Positions 5,189-6,339 of a stretch of DNA of 6,339 bases are shown piece after piece. Within the stretch, counting starts at the first letter, position 1. Each line of letters begins with the position of its first letter. Where the stretch lies: the NCBI GenBank assembly GCA_031278535.1, contig JAITKH010000389.1, forward strand, positions 1-6,339, given 5' to 3'. The notes beneath the pieces are model-generated. The model had not been told where the DNA came from. It saw nothing but the letters and a program-made list of their open reading frames with translations, and searched no databases. A program made the position numbers and the translations under genes. The stretch is from Planctomycetota bacterium (GTDB lineage: Bacteria; Planctomycetota; SZUA-567).

Positions 5189-6339
5189 ATGGCATCCAAG
5201 AAGGAACATCGGCGCAGGCAAAAGGTGCGCGGGGGTCTGGATGGCGACAAAAGGCCTTGGCATTCCGGCCCTCCCCGGCGGGAGGTGAATTCCCTGGATA
5301 TTCTTTTGGACGCCTCGATTTCCGGAGACTTCCCGGGCCGTTCTCAAAAAGCGGGAGGGAACGACGTTGCCAGGGCGTCCCTCTCCGATCCCTGGCTTTT
5401 GGAAGATGCTGATTCCCGTGCGATCGAGGCCGAAGCGGCGGGGCGCGCGTGTCGCTTGGCGGAAGAAGCGGAACGGGCCAGGCGGCAAACGGAGGATGCC
5501 GGACTGGGACGTCGCCGGGAGGCGGAAGGCCAGACCGTAAAGATTCGGGATGACGTGGAGAGAGAGGACGGTCGGTGCGGCGAGGAAAGACGGGAAGGGA
5601 CTGAAAATCCTGCCGGTATTGTTGAAGCCGCGCCGGTTTCCCCTGCGGGGGAGGGGGGTGGAGACGAGACCGGCACGCTCCGGCCGGGAAACCCTGAGTC
5701 CATAGAGCCAGAGGCCGCCGATTCCGTCAAGGGCGATCCAATCTGGTGGGAGCGGCCGGATACGGTAGCCAACGCCATTTTTCCCGCCGTGCGCGGCGAT
5801 TTGCGCCTTTCTGAAAAAAACGGTTCTGGAGAAAGAGTATTGGCCGATGAACATGATGCGGCATTTCCGGTAACGATGGACGGGACGCATACGAATGTCT
5901 CCTCCGATCTGGCTGTTCCCGACGGGGCCGAGAGAAGGATTCCGCCCGAACCGCGGGAGGGAAAAATGTACATCGTCATGATTACGCCCGAGGTGGCGCC
6001 ATGCGCCAAGGTTGGCGGCCTGGGCGATGTGGTTCTGGGATTGGGACGCGAGTTGACCCGGCGCGGCCATGAAGTGGAGGCGATCTGCCCCATGTACTCC
6101 TGCATCCGGTACGAGGAGGTGAAGGAATTGCGGGAGGAATACGGAGAACTCTGGTGTCCTCACGGACGCGATTGGCGGCAGGAAAAAGTTTACCAGGGCC
6201 GGGTTGGCGGCGGGCTTAAGGTCAGTTTTATCACCGGCGGTTCCTATACCGAGCGGAATTCCATTTACGGGCATCCCGACGATCTGGACCGTTTCGCCTA
6301 TTTTTCCCGCCAGTCTCTGGAATTCCTGTTCAAGTCGGG
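5189..6339 (+). CDS. glgA: Glycogen/starch synthase (GT5) with long N-terminal extension, 3' partial
   Basis: The recognisable domain is a GT5 glycogen synthase, a cytoplasmic enzyme that adds glucose from ADP- or UDP-glucose to an alpha-1,4-glucan. It begins at M260 (nt 5966): MYIVMITPEVAP, then AKVGGLGDV with K274, which is position 15 of the core, as is the sugar-nucleotide-binding Lys15 of E. coli GlgA. GHEVEAICPMY and YGHPDDLDRFAYFSRQSLEFL follow, as expected for the first Rossmann domain. The window ends after core residue 124, so the C-terminal half and catalytic residues are not visible. KVGGL rather than KTGGL is typical of the SSIII/SSIV-like branch. Upstream the frame is open for 259 codons from ATG 5189: a hydrophilic stretch rich in Glu, Arg, Gly and Ala, with a likely charged helix or coiled coil at about 75-115 and the rest probably disordered. 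ATG 5189 has GAGG 10 nt upstream; ATG 5159 is a weaker alternative. The short form starting at 5966 is also possible. Confidence 0.88.
   Translation, partial: MASKKEHRRRQKVRGGLDGDKRPWHSGPPRREVNSLDILLDASISGDFPGRSQKAGGNDVARASLSDPWLLEDADSRAIEAEAAGRACRLAEEAERARRQTEDAGLGRRREAEGQTVKIRDDVEREDGRCGEERREGTENPAGIVEAAPVSPAGEGGGDETGTLRPGNPESIEPEAADSVKGDPIWWERPDTVANAIFPAVRGDLRLSEKNGSGERVLADEHDAAFPVTMDGTHTNVSSDLAVPDGAERRIPPEPREGKMYIVMITPEVAPCAKVGGLGDVVLGLGRELTRRGHEVEAICPMYSCIRYEEVKELREEYGELWCPHGRDWRQEKVYQGRVGGGLKVSFITGGSYTERNSIYGHPDDLDRFAYFSRQSLEFLFKS
5955..5968 (+). promoter_or_regulatory. Internal ribosome-binding site and canonical glgA start
   Basis: GGGAGG (5955-5960) lies 5 nt before ATG 5966, an optimal Shine-Dalgarno arrangement. 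ATG 5966 is exactly where ordinary GT5 synthases begin, and it is in frame with the long upstream extension. It could make a second, short GlgA from the same mRNA, or it could be the only real start, in which case the upstream ORF would be leader sequence. Confidence 0.55.

Noticed and set aside
5047..5412. 121-codon + strand frame overlapping the start of the glgA extension
   Set aside because: It is in a different frame from glgA, spans the palindromes and promoter candidate, has no domain, and conflicts with the frame continuous with GT5.
4973..6274. 433-codon open frame on the minus strand covering the intergenic gap and the glgA 5' part
   Set aside because: It runs antisense to the certain GT5 core as well as the extension, is Pro/Arg/Phe-rich without a domain, and reads as an antisense shadow. 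It does show that long open frames arise by chance here, which lowers confidence in the glgA extension.

Overview
This is a 6.3 kb stretch of high-GC, densely packed bacterial DNA with every supported gene on the + strand. Ribosome-binding sites are clear Shine-Dalgarno sequences (GGAGG or AGGAGA type), and the long second gene encodes an apparent signal peptide, so a Gram-negative-type bacterium is plausible. A member of the Planctomycetes/Verrucomicrobia/Lentisphaerae group or a related uncultured lineage would fit, but nothing here fixes the taxon. No rRNA, tRNA, CRISPR array, insertion sequence or phage gene was seen.

Layout. (1) Positions 23-436 hold a short hotdog-fold acyl-CoA thioesterase of the 4HBT/YbgC type. 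(2) It overlaps, or nearly abuts, a gene of about 3 kb (433-3471) for a secreted alpha-helical protein with TPR-like repeats and no recognised enzymatic domain. (3) After an 80-nt spacer with competing inverted repeats comes thrC (3552-4955), a complete threonine synthase with an N-terminal zinc-ribbon-like segment and all the pyridoxal-phosphate motifs. (4) A 233-nt intergenic region with two adjacent small palindromes and a weak promoter candidate precedes a glycogen/starch synthase (glgA, GT5), which runs off the right edge.

The first three genes are probably one transcription unit, given the overlap and short spacer. glgA probably has its own promoter. Gene functions are mixed (acyl-CoA hydrolysis, envelope or periplasmic scaffolding, threonine biosynthesis, storage-glucan synthesis), so no single pathway is evident. 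The YbgC-like gene beside a secreted TPR protein loosely recalls Tol-Pal loci, but no tol genes are visible.

The most interesting item is glgA. Its GT5 domain carries the KVGGL motif of the SSIII/SSIV-like branch rather than KTGGL. It lies in frame behind a hydrophilic, charged extension of about 259 codons with a possible coiled coil. The canonical GT5 start inside the ORF has its own strong Shine-Dalgarno sequence, so one gene may yield a long and a short form. The large TPR-like protein is the other candidate for an undescribed family. I did not find a convincing new multi-gene system in the window.
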